A DNA stretch of 64,000 nucleotides from G965267185 sp965267185 (GCA_965267185.1 OZ253937.1:4216001-4280000), one strand, 5' to 3'; positions 7,860-16,852 are shown, counted from the first letter of the stretch. The notes: a model not told the origin generated them from the letters alone. Numbers and translations are program-made.

Positions 7860-8894
7860 TCAACGGACGCGCCGCTGCTCCGGATGCAGGCTCTTGCCCA
7901 AGATATGTTCGCTGTTACCGATGACATGGGCGCTGGAGTTCACCAGCAGCGGGTCGGGCCGGCCCAAGACGGCGGTGTCTTTCTCCGGGTACGGTAGCGA
8001 CGACAGGAAGTGCTTCATGCAATTCAGGCGCGCGCGCTTTTTGTCGTCTGATTTGACGATGGTCCACGGCGCGTCGGCGGTGTCGGTGTAGAAAAACATC
8101 GCCTCCTTGGCTTCGGTGTAGTCGTCCCACTTGTCGAGCGATTGCCGGTCGATCGGCGACAGTTTCCAGCGCTTCAAAGGCTCTGCCTCGCGGGACTTGA
8201 ACCGCCGTAATTGTTCTTTGTGGGTGACCGAAAACCAGTACTTGAAAAGAATGGTATCGCTGCGCACCAGCATGCGCTCGAATTCGGGCGTCTGGCGCAT
8301 AAACTCGAGATACTCGTTGGGCGTGCAGAACCCCATCACCCGTTCCACGCCGGCCCGGTTGTACCAGGAGCGGTCGAACAGCACGATCTCGCCCGCCGAC
8401 GGCAGGTGGCGAACGTAGCGTTGGAAGAACCACTGCGATTGCTCCCGCTCGCTTGGCTTGTCCAAGGCGACGAGGCGCGCGCCGCGCGGGTTCAAATGCT
8501 CCATGAAGCGCTTTATCGTGCCGCCCTTGCCCGCCGCGTCGCGGCCTTCGAACAACACGACAATCTTTCGTCCGGTGGCTTTTACCCAGTCTTGGACCTT
8601 GAGCAATTCCACCTGCAGCTCGGCCTTGTGCTTTTCATAGGCCCGTGTGTTGAGTTTTGTTTTGTAAGGATACTTACCGGTCTCGAACAGCCGGTGGATG
8701 GCATCTGGGTCGCGCCGTATTTCGGCCAGCGTGTGCCGCGCGGATTGCGGCGGCGTTGCCTCGGCGCGATCCGCCCCGTTCGATCCTTGTTCGGTCGAAA
8801 GGGCTGCCTCCATGGTTTCGTCTAGCGCAATATCCTCTAGCGCGGCGCCGGCATCCACGTTGCCTGCGCCGTTCGAACGGTCGCTTTTGCTCAT
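7860..8894 (-). CDS. ppk2: Polyphosphate kinase 2 (PPK2 family)
   Basis: 344 residues; the ATG at 8894 is preceded by GGGGGAAAA. The first 60 residues are a polar, probably disordered extension. The catalytic domain carries the Walker A GRDAAGKGG near residue 125 and a Walker B-like EIVLFDRSWYNRAGVERVMGF around 185-200. It also has the lid segment FKYWFSVTHKEQLRRFKSR and the PPK2 block PLKRWKLSPIDR...WDDYTEAKEAMF. PPK2 enzymes move phosphate between polyphosphate and nucleotides in the cytosol, usually in the direction of NTP formation. The gene ends 6 bp from the convergent cyanophycin synthetase-like gene. An FNR-like box lies 65 bp before the start. Confidence 0.95.
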   Translation of the reverse strand: MSKSDRSNGAGNVDAGAALEDIALDETMEAALSTEQGSNGADRAEATPPQSARHTLAEIRRDPDAIHRLFETGKYPYKTKLNTRAYEKHKAELQVELLKVQDWVKATGRKIVVLFEGRDAAGKGGTIKRFMEHLNPRGARLVALDKPSEREQSQWFFQRYVRHLPSAGEIVLFDRSWYNRAGVERVMGFCTPNEYLEFMRQTPEFERMLVRSDTILFKYWFSVTHKEQLRRFKSREAEPLKRWKLSPIDRQSLDKWDDYTEAKEAMFFYTDTADAPWTIVKSDDKKRARLNCMKHFLSSLPYPEKDTAVLGRPDPLLVNSSAHVIGNSEHILGKSLHPEQRRVR

Positions 8895-8958
8895 TTTTCC
8901 CCCAGCCTTGATGCAGCGTATTAACCGTGATGAATATCATGGTACCGGGTGCTTTTCC

Positions 8959-8972
8959 TTGACCAAGATCAA
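8959..8972. promoter_or_regulatory. FNR/CRP-like operator upstream of ppk2
   Basis: TTGACCAAGATCAA differs from the FNR palindrome TTGAT-N4-ATCAA at one position. It lies 65-78 bp upstream of the ppk2 start. The site is seen directly; its use in oxygen control of ppk2 is inferred. Confidence 0.45.
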
Positions 8973-9036
8973 TCTCTTGCGCGCCACATCTGGTGGATTG
9001 GCTGGTCTGTATGGCCTGGCAGACACCACCGCCCAA

Positions 9037-9066
9037 AAAGAAAACGGCGGCTCTTAAGAACCGCCG
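9037..9066 (-). terminator. Rho-independent terminator after PEP-CTERM gene
   Basis: Read on the reverse strand, CGGCGGTTCTTAAGAGCCGCCG folds into a near-perfect hairpin. It is followed by TTTTCTTTTT, 25 bp beyond the stop of the PEP-CTERM gene at 9091. Confidence 0.8.
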
Positions 9067-9090
9067 TATCACGTGAGCATGGGTGTAGCG

Positions 9091-9804
9091 CTAGACCGTT
9101 CCGGACCGCTTGCGGCGGCGGGACAGCACGCCCAACCCGGCAAGACCAAGACCGAACAGGCCGACCGTGGTGGGCTCGGGAACCTGAATGATATCTTCGG
9201 TCTCAAGCGTAAGCCGCTGAATCCCTTCACTGCTTGAGAAAAGGAAAAGACTGACGCTGTTAACGCTAACCCCACCGATCGAGAAAAACGATCCTAACGA
9301 TGCGTTTATGTCGAACAAGGCGGCGTCGTTCAGCGTGAAGGACAACAGGTCCTCGCTTTCGCCAGCGCCTATGTTGAATGTGCCGTACGTTGTGCCGGTG
9401 CCGAGATCGTTGAAGACATCGAGGTCGACAATAAGCCGCCGGGCGAGATCTTCCGCGCTGGTGCTGACATCGAACAGCTGATAGATCCCGCCCTCGCGGG
9501 AGGTGAACCGTCTAACCTCCAGCCTCGCCGACACGACGGTGCTTGTGACTCCGCTAAGGTCGAATGAAAAATAATTGCGGAATTCTTCGTCTCGATCCAC
9601 CAAGTCACGGCCGACAAAATAATTGCTGTTTGTTGGGTTGGTGTTTGGGTCTTTGTTGTTCCACCAACCTTGATTGTTCGGCAGGCCCCCAAGCGGGTTT
9701 AGGAACGTCGGTACTCTGATTAGTTCGGCATTTGCCGGGCTCGTGGGAACCAAGGAGATGCCGCCGATGAGCAAGGCGAACAGAAACGACATTGGCTTCA
9801 GCAT
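9091..9804 (-). CDS. PEP-CTERM exosortase-sorted protein
   Basis: 237 residues from the ATG at 9804 (GGGGAGAG 8-10 bases upstream). A signal peptide covers residues 1-25 (ALLIGGISLVPTSPANA). The body is beta-rich and polar, with many Asn and Ser and no catalytic motif. The C-terminus is the PEP-CTERM signal: VPEPTTVGLFGLGLAG followed by a basic RRRKR tail. It should be exported, cleaved at PEP by an exosortase and released or anchored at the surface, often with exopolysaccharide. No exosortase gene is in the window. The next gene upstream on the same strand has the same C-terminal module. Confidence 0.9.
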   Translation of the reverse strand: MLKPMSFLFALLIGGISLVPTSPANAELIRVPTFLNPLGGLPNNQGWWNNKDPNTNPTNSNYFVGRDLVDRDEEFRNYFSFDLSGVTSTVVSARLEVRRFTSREGGIYQLFDVSTSAEDLARRLIVDLDVFNDLGTGTTYGTFNIGAGESEDLLSFTLNDAALFDINASLGSFFSIGGVSVNSVSLFLFSSSEGIQRLTLETEDIIQVPEPTTVGLFGLGLAGLGVLSRRRKRSGTV

Positions 9805-10015
9805 CGGATAGCTCTCCCCTATTTTCCCGGCATTGAGGCTGATGAAACAAACTCGACGCCAGATTAGGCTAAAATGATACAACCTCTGCGCGTGTGCGCA
9901 ACGGGGAGACAGCAGCAAATTGATGCTAAAATACAAATAATTACGATTGAGCGGTAACAATATTTTGTGCGTGAGATCTGTCAGTTAGATAACTAAAGAT
10001 TGTTTCCGCTCATCG

Positions 10016-10053
10016 CCCAAAAAAAGACAGCGGCTCCGGAGAACCGCCGTTTC
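10016..10053 (-). terminator. Rho-independent terminator after second PEP-CTERM gene
   Basis: On the reverse strand GCGGTTCTCCGGAGCCGC forms a hairpin, then TGTCTTTTTTTGGG follows, about 20 bp after the stop at 10074. Its stem shares the GCGGTTCT...AGCCGC core with the terminator at 9037-9066. Confidence 0.8.
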
Positions 10054-10073
10054 CCGGGATCTATGGAATTGCG

Positions 10074-10934
10074 TTAGACCGCTTCGGATCGCGTGCGGCG
10101 GCGGCGCGACAGCACGCCAAGCCCGGCGAGCCCGAGGCCGAACAGGCTGAGCGTGGCGGGCTCGGGAATTTCGGTCAGGAGGATGTGGGCGTCGAATCCC
10201 AGGAAGATGGCTTCGAGCTCTTCATCTTCCGGCCCAATATCCTCCAGTAACGCTAAGGTAGGAAAAACGCCGATACCGAGGAAGATATCGCCGCTCAGGG
10301 GGCCAGCCGACTCGAAAAGACAGGTGGCGACATGAGCGCCGTCGAGGTTAATCGCGGTCGCTCCTGGCGAGCATTCGCTCAAAATGTCGAGGATGAAGCC
10401 GCCCAGATCTGCCAGATCGTCGACGGAAAACGGGCCGGTTAATTCGGTGATGGGAAGGGGTGGTGTCGGAAAGGTGGTTCCGATGAGATCTTCCACCAGC
10501 CCTTCGTTCAGGGGAACGATTTCATCACTGGTTTCGGCGAAGCCATCGAGGTTCAAATCCAAGGTCAAGTTCCACTCACGCTCGGTCAAGGGGGATGGGT
10601 CGAAGAAGGAGACCTCGTAATGTAGACCCAGGAGTGCGCCGTAACCGGTGATGCCCGGGACACCTGGAAAGATGGGCGGCGCGGCATCGTCCAATTCGTC
10701 GGCAATGTCTTCCGTGACCACGGGCGAAAGCGGCCCGCCGATGATGTCTTCCAACCCCTCGTCCGGGCCGGTTAGAAATCCGAAGCTTAATCCAGTTTCT
10801 TCGGGAGCCGCTATGATAAAGCCTTCCAGTTCGATCGATACGAAGGGCATCGCTTTTGCCGGTGTGGCGGCGAAGCTCAACACCATGATCGCGATTGCGG
10901 AAAGGAGGGGGATAAGTCTGAAAGTCTTGTTCAT
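10074..10934 (-). CDS. PEP-CTERM exosortase-sorted protein
   Basis: 286 residues; ATG at 10934. Residues 1-28 are a signal peptide (LLSAIAIMVLSFAATPAKA). The mature part is very acidic, rich in Asp, Glu, Pro and Gly, with two Cys in the LSECSPG and VATCLFES stretches, and it lacks any enzyme motif. It ends with IPEPATLSLFGLGLAGLG and a RRRRTR basic tail, a textbook PEP-CTERM sorting signal. It lies 270 bp upstream of the other PEP-CTERM gene on the same strand, each with its own terminator, so the two are separate units. A surface or extracellular structural role is plausible. Confidence 0.9.
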   Translation of the reverse strand: MNKTFRLIPLLSAIAIMVLSFAATPAKAMPFVSIELEGFIIAAPEETGLSFGFLTGPDEGLEDIIGGPLSPVVTEDIADELDDAAPPIFPGVPGITGYGALLGLHYEVSFFDPSPLTEREWNLTLDLNLDGFAETSDEIVPLNEGLVEDLIGTTFPTPPLPITELTGPFSVDDLADLGGFILDILSECSPGATAINLDGAHVATCLFESAGPLSGDIFLGIGVFPTLALLEDIGPEDEELEAIFLGFDAHILLTEIPEPATLSLFGLGLAGLGVLSRRRRTRSEAV

Positions 10935-11356
10935 CGGTCCATCTGTTCAATCTGTTACAAAACGTGTCAGGAGTGCCCCGCCTGCGTCGTCGTTAACCAT
11001 TTATTAAGCAAGAATCGCGCCGGTTTTGGGTTTTCATTGGTTTCAACGGTTTAGTCGCCGACGCCACGCGAAAGTGTAATAAATTCCGACACCTCGCCTT
11101 AGGGTAGTGGGGTGTGTGTATTGGCGATTTCGGCGGAAAACTGCGAGTTATTCGCAATAGCAAGCTGGGTAAGCGGGAACGGGATGTGTAAACCGAGCCG
11201 ACACCCTTTTACATCACTAGCTTGGCTGGCGGGCAGGCTGCCGCGCCGCGCTTGACCGCGCCTTGATCGCTTCCGACATAGCGTGTTTAGTCGGCCTCAG
11301 CTACACGACGCCGCGCCGGCGCTAAAACCCAAGTTAAAACTAAGGATAAAAAGCAC
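10935..11356. other. 422-bp intergenic region, nothing recognised
   Basis: This is the divergent upstream region of the PEP-CTERM gene (reverse) and the OsmC-like gene (forward). It holds AT-rich stretches near 10990-11030 that could carry promoters. I see no open frame of note, no tRNA and no riboswitch I can defend. Confidence 0.5.
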
Positions 11357-12571
11357 ATGACCCTGACACCGCTCGAAGAGATGGGAGAACCGCTCTACTA
11401 CATCGCTGGTAATGCCGAGGAGGCCGGCTTTCCGGTGCCGCCCAACCCGCATGGCCAATCGCTGCGCACCTGGGTGCGCTCGCTCGGCGGCATGCAGAAG
11501 GAGGCGCTGGTGGTGTCGGCGGCGACGGGCACGGCCTGGCGCTTCGCCTGCGATGAGGGCGCGCATCTGGGTGGTTTCAATAAGGCTCCCAATCCGCTGA
11601 CCTATCTCAGCACCGGTATGATCTCGTCTTACATGAACGAGATTACCGCTTTGGCCGAACAACGGCAGATCGAACTGCGCGATCTCGAGCTGATTTTGGA
11701 GAATTACTATTATCGCGAAGGCGATTTTCGCAAAGGCACGATGAATAGCGGCGCGTTGCCGCCCGACCTCAACGTGTCTTGCGAGGCCGATTGCGACGAC
11801 CAAACCCTGACCCACCTGCTCTACGATGCGGTGGCGGCGTCGCCCCTCAACGGACTGGCGCTGGGTAGCCACCCCAGCCTGTTTACGTTGGTGCACAACG
11901 GCCGCACGCTGACACCGGAACAGGTGACGCCGCTGGACGCGGAGCCTTTCGCCAATCCGGGCGACAATTTCCCCAACCTAAAGCAAGCCACCGACAGCCC
12001 GGCGGTACCCGACCTGATCGTGCCCCTGGCCGAAGAGGGCGCGGCCTTCGAGACCTTCGCCAAAACGCGCGTCGAGGAACCCGACCTCGGTCCCGACAAG
12101 CAGCTGTTGCACATGCATAGCTATTGCGTGCAGCGGCCCGACGGGGTGAAGGAAATCTACAAGGAGCAGTACGGTCCGCCGGCGCCGAGCTGGAAATATC
12201 TATCCGACGAGGCCGAGGGTTTCGGTGGCCAGGGACGCGCGCCCGACGCCGCCTCGCTGATTTCGGCGGGCATCGGCCTGTGCTTCATGACCCAGATGGG
12301 GCGCTTCGCCAAAATGGCGCGGCTGCCGCTCACCGGCTACTCGATCATCCAAGACACCCATTTCTCGCTCGGCGGCGCGTCGGGCGGCACCGGCCAAGCG
12401 GGCACGGCCCAGCCGATCGAGACCCATGTGTTCTTGGAGACCGACAGCGACGATGATGCGGCGGCGCAGCAGATCCTCGGGGTCGGCGAACGCACCTGCT
12501 TCCTGCACGCGTTCTGCCGCGACGACCTCAAGCCGAAGGTACGCGCCTCCAAATCGTCGCGGGCGGCGTAG
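11357..12571 (+). CDS. Double OsmC-domain protein
   Basis: 404 residues; ATG at 11357 preceded by AAGGA about 10 bases upstream. Two OsmC-like modules are joined. Module one (about residues 75-190) has the long helix MISSYMNEITALAEQRQI, but neither of the usual redox cysteines is in place. Module two (about 295-395) keeps both, in ISAGIGLCFMTQMGRFA and GVGERTCFLHAF. OsmC/Ohr proteins reduce organic hydroperoxides by a Cys pair, normally as head-to-tail homodimers. Here one chain may supply a dead and a live half. The CEADCDD stretch in module one holds two other Cys. It stands alone on the forward strand; the broken transporter follows 101 bp later. Confidence 0.82.
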   Translation: MTLTPLEEMGEPLYYIAGNAEEAGFPVPPNPHGQSLRTWVRSLGGMQKEALVVSAATGTAWRFACDEGAHLGGFNKAPNPLTYLSTGMISSYMNEITALAEQRQIELRDLELILENYYYREGDFRKGTMNSGALPPDLNVSCEADCDDQTLTHLLYDAVAASPLNGLALGSHPSLFTLVHNGRTLTPEQVTPLDAEPFANPGDNFPNLKQATDSPAVPDLIVPLAEEGAAFETFAKTRVEEPDLGPDKQLLHMHSYCVQRPDGVKEIYKEQYGPPAPSWKYLSDEAEGFGGQGRAPDAASLISAGIGLCFMTQMGRFAKMARLPLTGYSIIQDTHFSLGGASGGTGQAGTAQPIETHVFLETDSDDDAAAQQILGVGERTCFLHAFCRDDLKPKVRASKSSRAA

Positions 12572-12672
12572 TATCGGCGTCGCGCTCCGCATCGCCCGGA
12601 TCGCAAGAAACGGGTGGAAGGCGTGCTCACAGCCGGTCAGACAGGATCACTCACCTTTCGGGTGATTAGCCG

Positions 12673-13111
12673 ATGTCTGACCAACCCAAATCGATGGACG
12701 GGGCAGAATGGGCGCTGCTGATCCTGCTGTCGGTGCTGTGGGGTGGCGCCGCTGAAATCAGCCACCTGTCAGCTGATTTGCTCGAGCGTCGTTATGATCG
12801 TCATCGTCGCTGTCATCGACCGGCCGTGGACGCTGGAGGCTCCGAGCACGAATGTGTGGCTCGCGTTGATCGCTCTGGCCCTGTTTGGAACGGCACTCGC
12901 TTACATCGTGTTTTTCCAGATTCTCGTGCGTGCTGGCGCCAGCAATGTCATGCTGGTGACATTGCTGATGCCGGTTACCGCGCTGTTGCTCGGCAATCTG
13001 TTTCTGGATGAGCAGATACGTCCACAGGAGATTATTGGCGCGGCGATCATCGGGCTCGGCTTGCTCTTTATTGACGGCCGAATTCTCAGATTAGCGCGTC
13101 AGACACCCTAG
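12673..13111 (+). pseudogene. EamA/DMT transporter remnant with internal deletion and frameshift
   Basis: The ATG at 12673 opens MSDQPKSMDG...LLILLSVLWGG, a normal first TM of an EamA-family permease. After about 25 codons the reading moves to another frame at about 12750-12765, giving LICSSVVMIVIV and then the complete second EamA half (TALLLGNLFLDEQIRPQEIIGAAIIGLGL), ending at 13111. A full member has about 290-300 residues, so roughly 450 bp of the first half is missing and the frames do not join. It is most simply a deletion pseudogene. Confidence 0.8.
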
Positions 13112-13138
13112 GTTCTCTGGTCTGTTGTACGCTGGCGT

Positions 13139-13867
13139 TCAGAACGTTTCGGCGAAGAAGTCACGCATCATCTGGTGCGACTTATTGGCTAGCTTTTCGT
13201 CGTAGACCGAGACTGGCGGGTTGTTCTCACCCTTGACGCAGAATGCGTGCGTCGCCTGGCCGAACATCATGACCTGCCAGTCGACGCCGGCTTCCGCTAG
13301 TTCGGTCTCCAACGCATCCATCATCGCCTTCGGCGTTACCGGATCGACGGCGCCGTGAATTGCCATCACGCGCCCCTTGAAATCAGGGTCCGCATTGGAA
13401 TCGACTGGGTTCGGCGCGGTTACGTGGAACACGACGGTGCCCTTGAAGTCGGCGCCGGCGCGTGCTTGCTCGAGCGCAAACCCGCCGCCGATACAATAGC
13501 CGATGGCGCCAACCTTGGCCGAGTCGATCAGGCCGTGCTCGGTGGCTTCGGCAATCAGCGCCGCGGTCGCGGTGGCGCCGCAGCCGAGAACGAACGGCAA
13601 ATTGCCGCGGGTTCCTTGCGCGCTTTGCAGCAGCTCGTCTTCGGTTTTTTCGCGCTCGCCATAGCCGACACCGAACATGTCGGCCAGCAACACCACATAC
13701 TCGCTGCCGGCGACCTCTTGCGCCAGCCCGGTCGTGCGGTCGCACACGCCGTACCAGTCGGGCTGCATTAAGATGGCGGGACGCGGACCTGTGACACTAT
13801 CGTCATAGACTAGCTTTCCCTCGAATTGCCGCCCCTCATATTCGTATGGAACCCTTATCTCGGCCAT
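13139..13867 (-). CDS. Dienelactone hydrolase family protein
   Basis: 242 residues; ATG at 13867 with GGGAGAGGA upstream. The alpha/beta-hydrolase fold shows the catalytic Cys in G-Y-C-I-G-G near residue 123, Asp in HGAVDPVTP near 178 and His in QATHAF near 210. This is the Cys-Asp-His triad of dienelactone hydrolases. Such enzymes open lactones from chlorocatechol and related pathways, but many members act on other esters. The gene is divergent from the GntR regulator, which may control it; the 150-bp region between them would hold the operator. Substrate unknown. Confidence 0.9.
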   Translation of the reverse strand: MAEIRVPYEYEGRQFEGKLVYDDSVTGPRPAILMQPDWYGVCDRTTGLAQEVAGSEYVVLLADMFGVGYGEREKTEDELLQSAQGTRGNLPFVLGCGATATAALIAEATEHGLIDSAKVGAIGYCIGGGFALEQARAGADFKGTVVFHVTAPNPVDSNADPDFKGRVMAIHGAVDPVTPKAMMDALETELAEAGVDWQVMMFGQATHAFCVKGENNPPVSVYDEKLANKSHQMMRDFFAETF

Positions 13868-14017
13868 AGCGCGTCCTCTCCCTAGATGTTGTGCGAAGAA
13901 ACCTAGCGTGGCCGCGCCAGAGGCGGAAGACCTTGTCGTTAACCTTTCGAAACCCTGTCGTTGCGAACCGGCGAGCCGCGGAATACTATGACCTCAAGAA
14001 AAAAGAGGAAACGCAAC

Positions 14018-14758
14018 GTGTTGTTCACCACAAAACCATCAGAAGCCGCGACCTTGGTCGAGACGGCGCTTGCAAGGCTGCGCAGCGACATCCTGACCGG
14101 CGCAGTCGCTCCCGGCAGTAAATTGCGGATCGACGAACTCCGCACCACATACGGCATCGGTGCCAGTCCGTTGCGCGAGGCGCTGTCACGCCTGGTATCG
14201 AGCGGGTTAGTAACGACGGTCGGGCAGAAGGGCTTTCGGGTCGCGCCGATATCGGAAACCGACTACCGCGATATTACCAACACACGCAAACTCCTCGAAC
14301 GCGCGGCGCTCAGCGAGTCGGTTAAAAACGGCGATGCCGGTTGGGAAGCTCACGTGGTTACCTGTTATGAGCGGCTCGACCGGGAACACGAAATCATCCA
14401 CGAGACTAGCGGTGGGTCGGCCGATGACTGGGAGCGCGCGAACGACGAGTTTCACGAAGCACTGGTATCGGCCTGCACCTCGGTTTGGGTGCGCAACTTC
14501 CGGCGCGTGATATACGACCAAGCCGCGCGCTACCGGCGGCTGGTGATTTTGGAACCGGCCACGAAACGCCGTGCCCATGCCGAGCATGGCAAGATGTTGG
14601 AAGCGGCCGTGGCGCGCGACGTGCGCAAGCTATGCCGGCTGGCCGATGCCCATGCCGAGCGCAATTTCAACTTGATGATGCGCCTGTTCAGCGACGAAGC
14701 CGAAGAAGGCGCCGCGCAACGAACGGGGTCTTTTGCTCAGATTATTCCGCACGACTAG
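14018..14758 (+). CDS. GntR-family regulator with FCD domain
   Basis: 246 residues from the GTG at 14018, chosen because AAAGAGGAAA stands 8 bases upstream and the protein then starts just before the winged helix. An ATG at 13988 in the same frame is possible but has a poor ribosome site. Residues 10-75 form the GntR winged helix (ARLRSDILTGAVAPGSKLRIDEL and SPLREALSRLVSSGLV). Residues 85-215 form the FCD helical domain with Asp and His metal/ligand residues (NDEFHEAL, HAEHGKML). It probably senses a small carboxylate and controls the divergent dienelactone hydrolase gene or itself. The ligand is unknown. Confidence 0.9.
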   Translation: MLFTTKPSEAATLVETALARLRSDILTGAVAPGSKLRIDELRTTYGIGASPLREALSRLVSSGLVTTVGQKGFRVAPISETDYRDITNTRKLLERAALSESVKNGDAGWEAHVVTCYERLDREHEIIHETSGGSADDWERANDEFHEALVSACTSVWVRNFRRVIYDQAARYRRLVILEPATKRRAHAEHGKMLEAAVARDVRKLCRLADAHAERNFNLMMRLFSDEAEEGAAQRTGSFAQIIPHD

Positions 14759-14790
14759 TGCCGGCAGGCCCGTTCTGTGGCTGTTTCCGG

Positions 14791-15693
14791 CTAATTTGCC
14801 ACCGGCGGGCGGACTTCCTCGTACCAGTCGAGAAGCTGCTCGCCGGTCCACACCAGTGTGTCGGCGCGGCCGCACACATGCTCGAGTATCCGGCGCACCT
14901 GCTTGGCGCGATGCGGCACGCCTAAGATGTAAGGATGCAGGGTGAAGCACATGACGCGGGCCGACCCGTCAGCGGCGTCCTCCATGAGTTGATCGAACTC
15001 GGCGATCGCCCGATCGCCATATTCAGACGCCGGGTGGCCCTGGACCAAAATCATCGCAATATCGTTGAGCTCTTGCGAATAGGGTAGGCTCACCATCGTG
15101 CCGTGCTTGGTGCGCAGATCGACCGGCTGGTCGTCGAGCACCCAGTCGGCGACATATTCGAAGCCGGCCTCATGCAGCCAGTCGACGGTGTCGTGGGTTT
15201 CCGCCAGCGCCGGGCCGAGCCAGCCCTTCGGCGGTTTGCCGGAATATTCCTTGAGCCGCTCAAACACGCGCTGAATCACTTCACGCTGGTCGGGCTCCGC
15301 CGTGATAGCGCGCTGGATCCAGCCGTGACCGACTAGATCCCAACCGGCGTTGAGACCGGCATCGACAATTTGTGGATAGGCATCGCAAACTGAGCCGTTG
15401 AGCACCATCGATGCGGCGACACCGAACTCATCGAAAATTTTCTTCAACCGCCAGAAGCCGACCCGCTGGCCGTATTCATGCCACGCCCAGTTTGGGATAT
15501 CGGGAATGGCTTGCTTGGCGCCACCCGGCGGACTGACCACCGTGCGCGGCATCGGCGCATCGATCACCCAGTTCTCGACATTGACGCAAGGCCACACCAC
15601 TACCTTAGCGCCACCGGGCAACGGCAGCAGTGGCCGATCGTGAATAGGTGCGTAGTCAAGCCGGTCGGTTGGCCATTCGATGGGGTTAGGCAT
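14791..15693 (-). CDS. Polysaccharide deacetylase-family protein (PuuE/allantoinase-like)
   Basis: 300 residues from the ATG at 15693 (GAGGGA 4-5 bases upstream); a longer in-frame ATG at 15714 has no ribosome site. The body is the NodB-like barrel used by the uricase-linked PuuE allantoinases. VWPCVNVENW near the start and GFWRLKKIFDEFGV follow this subgroup. They are followed by VGHGWIQRAI (metal His) and a late CFTLHPYILGVPHR segment. No signal peptide is seen, so it is cytosolic and more likely an amidohydrolase on a small cyclic amide than a cell-wall enzyme. It converges on the GntR gene. No purine genes are adjacent, so the assignment stays general. Confidence 0.85.
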   Translation of the reverse strand: MPNPIEWPTDRLDYAPIHDRPLLPLPGGAKVVVWPCVNVENWVIDAPMPRTVVSPPGGAKQAIPDIPNWAWHEYGQRVGFWRLKKIFDEFGVAASMVLNGSVCDAYPQIVDAGLNAGWDLVGHGWIQRAITAEPDQREVIQRVFERLKEYSGKPPKGWLGPALAETHDTVDWLHEAGFEYVADWVLDDQPVDLRTKHGTMVSLPYSQELNDIAMILVQGHPASEYGDRAIAEFDQLMEDAADGSARVMCFTLHPYILGVPHRAKQVRRILEHVCGRADTLVWTGEQLLDWYEEVRPPVAN

Positions 15694-15967
15694 GCGTCCC
15701 TCGTGCTTATTCATTTTATTTTTTGAACAGACGGCTTGCCGCGCGGCAGAATTACGGCGTGGCGAATTTTCTGACCGGATTATCTCCCCGTATGTTCGAT
15801 CAATGAAACTGCCATTGCACATGTTTGGGGTGCCAAAAAGTCATACCGTAAACAACCTATGATGGCGCATGAAAAAGACGTGGCTTGGCATATATTCTTG
15901 TCGGAATACCCAGTTACCGTCCGTTCCGGCGCGCAGCGGAGTTTGGCAGCGCGCGCTATACTGACTT

Positions 15968-16852
15968 ATGGGCAATCAGACTATTTACACGGCAAAGATT
16001 GAGGATGGTGAGCTGGTTTTGGACGACGGCTCCGCATTGCTTTTCCCCTGGTGGAGCGTCGCCAAGACCGTGCTGGCCGCTTGCGCACTCCAGTTGGTTG
16101 GCCAGAGTCGTTTAACCCTCGACGACCTTCGCCCAGGCCGTTCCTACACCTTGCGCCAGCTGTTGCAGCACACTGCCGGTGTTTCGAACTATGGCGCCAT
16201 TGCGTCCTATCATGAGGCGGTCGAGAGCGGTGATGCACCGTGGACGATTGATGAACTGCTGGAACGCGTCGATGTGGAAACGCTCGACTTTCCGCCGGGC
16301 CAAGGTTGGCGTTACTCCAATGTCGGCTATCTGTTCGTATGCCAGATCATCGAAGACGCCGCCGGCGTCGATATCGCCACCGCGATCCAAGAGCTTGCCT
16401 TCGATCCGCTCGATATCCGCTCGGTTACGTTGGCGATGGAACCGGACGACCTGGATGGGACGGCGTGGGGCAACCCCGGTCGCTATCACCCGGGTTGGGT
16501 CTATCATGGTCTTTTGACCGGCACCGCCACCGACGCCGTACGCTTCATGGACGGTCTTTTGTCGGGCCGGCTGCTGTCACCGGATCTACTGGAAATCATG
16601 ACAAAGCCGCATCCCCTCGGCGGTGGTATCGACGGGCGGCCGTGGGAAACCACCGGCTATGGGCTGGGCCTAATGATCGGCCGTATGTCGGCGGCGGGTC
16701 TGGCAATCGGGCATTCCGGTGCGGGGCCGGGGAGCGTGAACGCCGTCTACCACTTTCCGGACTGCGATCCGCCGTGCACCGTCGCTGCTTTTACTCAAGC
16801 CTACGACGAAGGCATTACCGAACACGCAGCGGCGCGGCTTGCTACGCAATAG
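15968..16852 (+). CDS. Serine hydrolase of the beta-lactamase/penicillin-binding-like family
   Basis: 294 residues; ATG at 15968 with a weak ribosome site. The active-site Ser-x-x-Lys is at S-V-A-K about residue 38, the Tyr-x-Asn motif is Y-S-N-V-G-Y near 117, and a late G-H-S-G-A-G-P-G replaces the KTG box near 250. This is the class-C beta-lactamase/esterase (family S12-like) pattern. No signal peptide is apparent, and the protein begins close to the active-site strand, so it is shorter than secreted members. It may be a cytosolic esterase or amidase; the substrate is unknown. The cupin gene follows 81 bp later on the same strand. Confidence 0.85.
   Translation: MGNQTIYTAKIEDGELVLDDGSALLFPWWSVAKTVLAACALQLVGQSRLTLDDLRPGRSYTLRQLLQHTAGVSNYGAIASYHEAVESGDAPWTIDELLERVDVETLDFPPGQGWRYSNVGYLFVCQIIEDAAGVDIATAIQELAFDPLDIRSVTLAMEPDDLDGTAWGNPGRYHPGWVYHGLLTGTATDAVRFMDGLLSGRLLSPDLLEIMTKPHPLGGGIDGRPWETTGYGLGLMIGRMSAAGLAIGHSGAGPGSVNAVYHFPDCDPPCTVAAFTQAYDEGITEHAAARLATQ

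Noticed and set aside
9805..11000. Sigma-54 promoters (-24 GG / -12 GC) before the PEP-CTERM genes
   Set aside because: Some PEP-CTERM systems use sigma-54, but no convincing TGGC-N-TTGC element was found.
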